Source: a virus
DNA length: 36,811 nucleotides
IMG/VR virus record: IMGVR_UViG_3300042465_002072
Location: 1 to 36,811 of that record
Strand: one strand, 5' to 3'
Under the pieces are notes generated by a model, which was given only the letters and a program-made list of their open reading frames with translations, was not told where the DNA came from and did not search any database. The translations under genes and the position numbers were made by a program. Positions 36,075-36,811 of the stretch are shown piece by piece (the stretch's first letter is position 1; each line of letters starts with the position of its first letter).

Positions 36075-36282
36075 CCGTCAGCTGCCCGAGCCGCACGGCC
36101 AGATCAGCGATCTGCGGTGCCGAATAGGTAAGCGCCCTGTCATCAGCACTTCTGAGCCTCCGCGCCAGGTGCCCGATCAGATCCTCGTCCATGAGGATAT
36201 CCAGCATCTGCGAGTCCTTACCGGCTTGGAATGCTGCTCGTAGACGCTTGCCGGCGTCAGATAGCGATATCTCGGCTGCCAT
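36064..36282 (-). CDS. Hypothetical 72-aa protein (second copy)
   Basis: Same gene as 104-322, with identical sequence. In this copy its downstream neighbour, the large terminase, is complete, so the 11-nt overlap with terL can be seen directly. Confidence 0.75.
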   Translation of the reverse strand: MAAEISLSDAGKRLRAAFQAGKDSQMLDILMDEDLIGHLARRLRSADDRALTYSAPQIADLAVRLGQLTDGD

Positions 36283-36689
36283 TAGAACGGAATGTCGTCT
36301 GTGACGCTCTCAGGGGCGTTCTGTGGGCCTTCAGTGCTGGATTGGCCCTCCTGCCTATCCTTGCGCGGAGAGACACGCTGTACGGCCTGAGCGACGATCT
36401 CATGTGCCTGGCGAGTGCTGCCGTCCTGCGCCTGCCACTCGCGCCATGCCAACCTCCCGGTGACAACCACCTGATCGCCCTTGTCCAGCGCACCGGCCAG
36501 CACCTCTGCCAGCCTGCCGAATACCGTCACATCCACATACTGCGGCTGATCCTCCCATGAATCGCCCACCTTCTTGCTGTGCGAGAAGGCCATGCGCAGC
36601 TTCGTAAGAGTGGTTGCCCCAGCCTCGCGGGACTCTGGTGCCTTGGTCAGCCTGCCTACCAGGGTGATGCTGTTGATATCGGTCGCCAC
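36282..36689 (-). CDS. ssb: Single-stranded DNA-binding protein (second copy, strain variant)
   Basis: Same gene as 322-729. It carries 11 base differences, ten silent and one giving Met instead of Leu in the segment LRMAFSHSKK. Start codon GTG, OB-fold motifs and DDIPF tail are all preserved. Confidence 0.95.
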   Translation of the reverse strand: MATDINSITLVGRLTKAPESREAGATTLTKLRMAFSHSKKVGDSWEDQPQYVDVTVFGRLAEVLAGALDKGDQVVVTGRLAWREWQAQDGSTRQAHEIVAQAVQRVSPRKDRQEGQSSTEGPQNAPESVTDDIPF

Positions 36690-36700
36690 TTATGCCCCTT

Positions 36701-36811
36701 TCAGCCTTCGGCGGCTTTCTTCGCACGCCTCGCGGCCAGCTCGTCAATGATCTCGGTCACTCGCGCTCGGTCCTCGTCGCTTGTGACCACCTCGGATTGT
36801 ATAGGTCCGCC
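36701..36811 (-). CDS. terS: Terminase small subunit, C-terminal fragment cut by the contig end
   Basis: This holds the last 36 codons and stop of the small terminase gene whose full copy is at 741-1187. Four base differences from that copy are all silent. It is incomplete only because the contig ends. Confidence 0.93.
   Translation of the reverse strand, partial: GGPIQSEVVTSDEDRARVTEIIDELAARRAKKAAEG

Larger units (their letters stand above)
35961..36811. repeat. Right copy of the contig-end repeat
   Basis: Matches 1-851 with 17 substitutions and no indels. Of these, 15 are synonymous, one changes a residue (Leu to Met in SSB) and one is intergenic. Substitutions are dense between the equivalents of 496 and 813 and nearly absent before. 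The bias to silent changes shows they are natural variants, not sequencing errors. Confidence 0.95.

Noticed and set aside
1-36811. High frequency of the word CGCCAGG/CCTGGCG (about 32 by eye, roughly 9 expected), which includes the CCWGG core
   Set aside because: Other GC-rich words such as CCCCGGT look similarly frequent, and codon-pair use (for example Leu-Ala CTG-GCG) can explain it; not specific evidence of a modification motif without a proper count.
1-36811. Integrase, excisionase and lysogeny repressor as signs of a temperate phage
   Set aside because: No tyrosine or serine integrase, attachment-site-like repeat or cI-type repressor was seen; the HTH proteins present are too generic to claim lysogeny.
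1-36811. CRISPR array or defence island
   Set aside because: No spaced direct repeats of CRISPR type; the Cas4-like nuclease has a phage recombination context (ERF-like partner) and no other cas genes.

Overview
This window is a tailed-phage (siphovirus-type) genome from an uncultured virus, assembled as a circular or terminally redundant contig. Bases 1-851 recur at 35961-36811 (offset 35960), so the unit genome is about 35.96 kb. The two copies differ at 17 positions, 15 of them synonymous, so the ends appear to come from two strains of one viral population. The sequence is GC-rich (high fifties percent by eye), genes are tightly packed with many ATGA/GTGA/TGATG stop-start overlaps, and GTG/TTG starts are common. 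An Rpf/transglycosylase-like secreted protein, an ERF-like annealing protein and a TET/JBP dioxygenase of the actinophage type suggest an actinobacterial host; this is inference. No integrase or recognisable lysogeny repressor is seen.

Almost everything lies on the minus strand and reads, through the circle junction, as one long gene series. In transcription order: scaffold, major capsid protein, two paralogous head-decoration-like proteins (28829-26449); glycosyltransferase GT4, glycosyltransferase GT2 and a sugar-nucleotide epimerase/dehydratase (26340-23592); head-tail connectors, tail terminator, two paralogous tail tube proteins, frameshifted tail assembly chaperone, tape measure and tail tip proteins (23595-13669); lysis genes (13672-12094); recombination and replication genes (11879-3367), including a metallophosphoesterase, ERF-like annealing protein, Cas4/RecB-like nuclease, cytosine-5 DNA methyltransferase, VRR-NUC nuclease and a replication initiator-like protein; a ParB-like / TET-JBP dioxygenase / FkbM methyltransferase operon (3358-1187); then small terminase, SSB, a 72-aa protein, large terminase, portal, HNH endonuclease and a MuF head protein fused to a zincin-type metallopeptidase domain (to 30890). 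An island of five small plus-strand genes of unknown function (28997-30600) sits between the MuF gene and the scaffold gene.

The most interesting system is a probable cytosine hypermodification pathway. A C5 methyltransferase would make 5mC, a TET/JBP dioxygenase with intact Fe and 2-oxoglutarate ligands would make 5hmC, two glycosyltransferases plus a nucleotide-sugar enzyme could add and tailor a sugar, and the FkbM methyltransferase could O-methylate it. The intergenic region directly upstream of the glycosyltransferase genes (26358-26448) can fold into a multi-helix RNA with two perfect, interleaved 8-bp pairings (a pseudoknot), a candidate cis-regulatory RNA that I do not recognise. Other features worth attention: a 226-codon second reading frame inside the DNA methyltransferase gene that has the better-placed ribosome binding site, a replication protein whose natural C-terminal tail is in another frame, a +1/-2 rather than -1 tail-chaperone frameshift, and a structured 128-nt spacer between the large terminase and portal genes.
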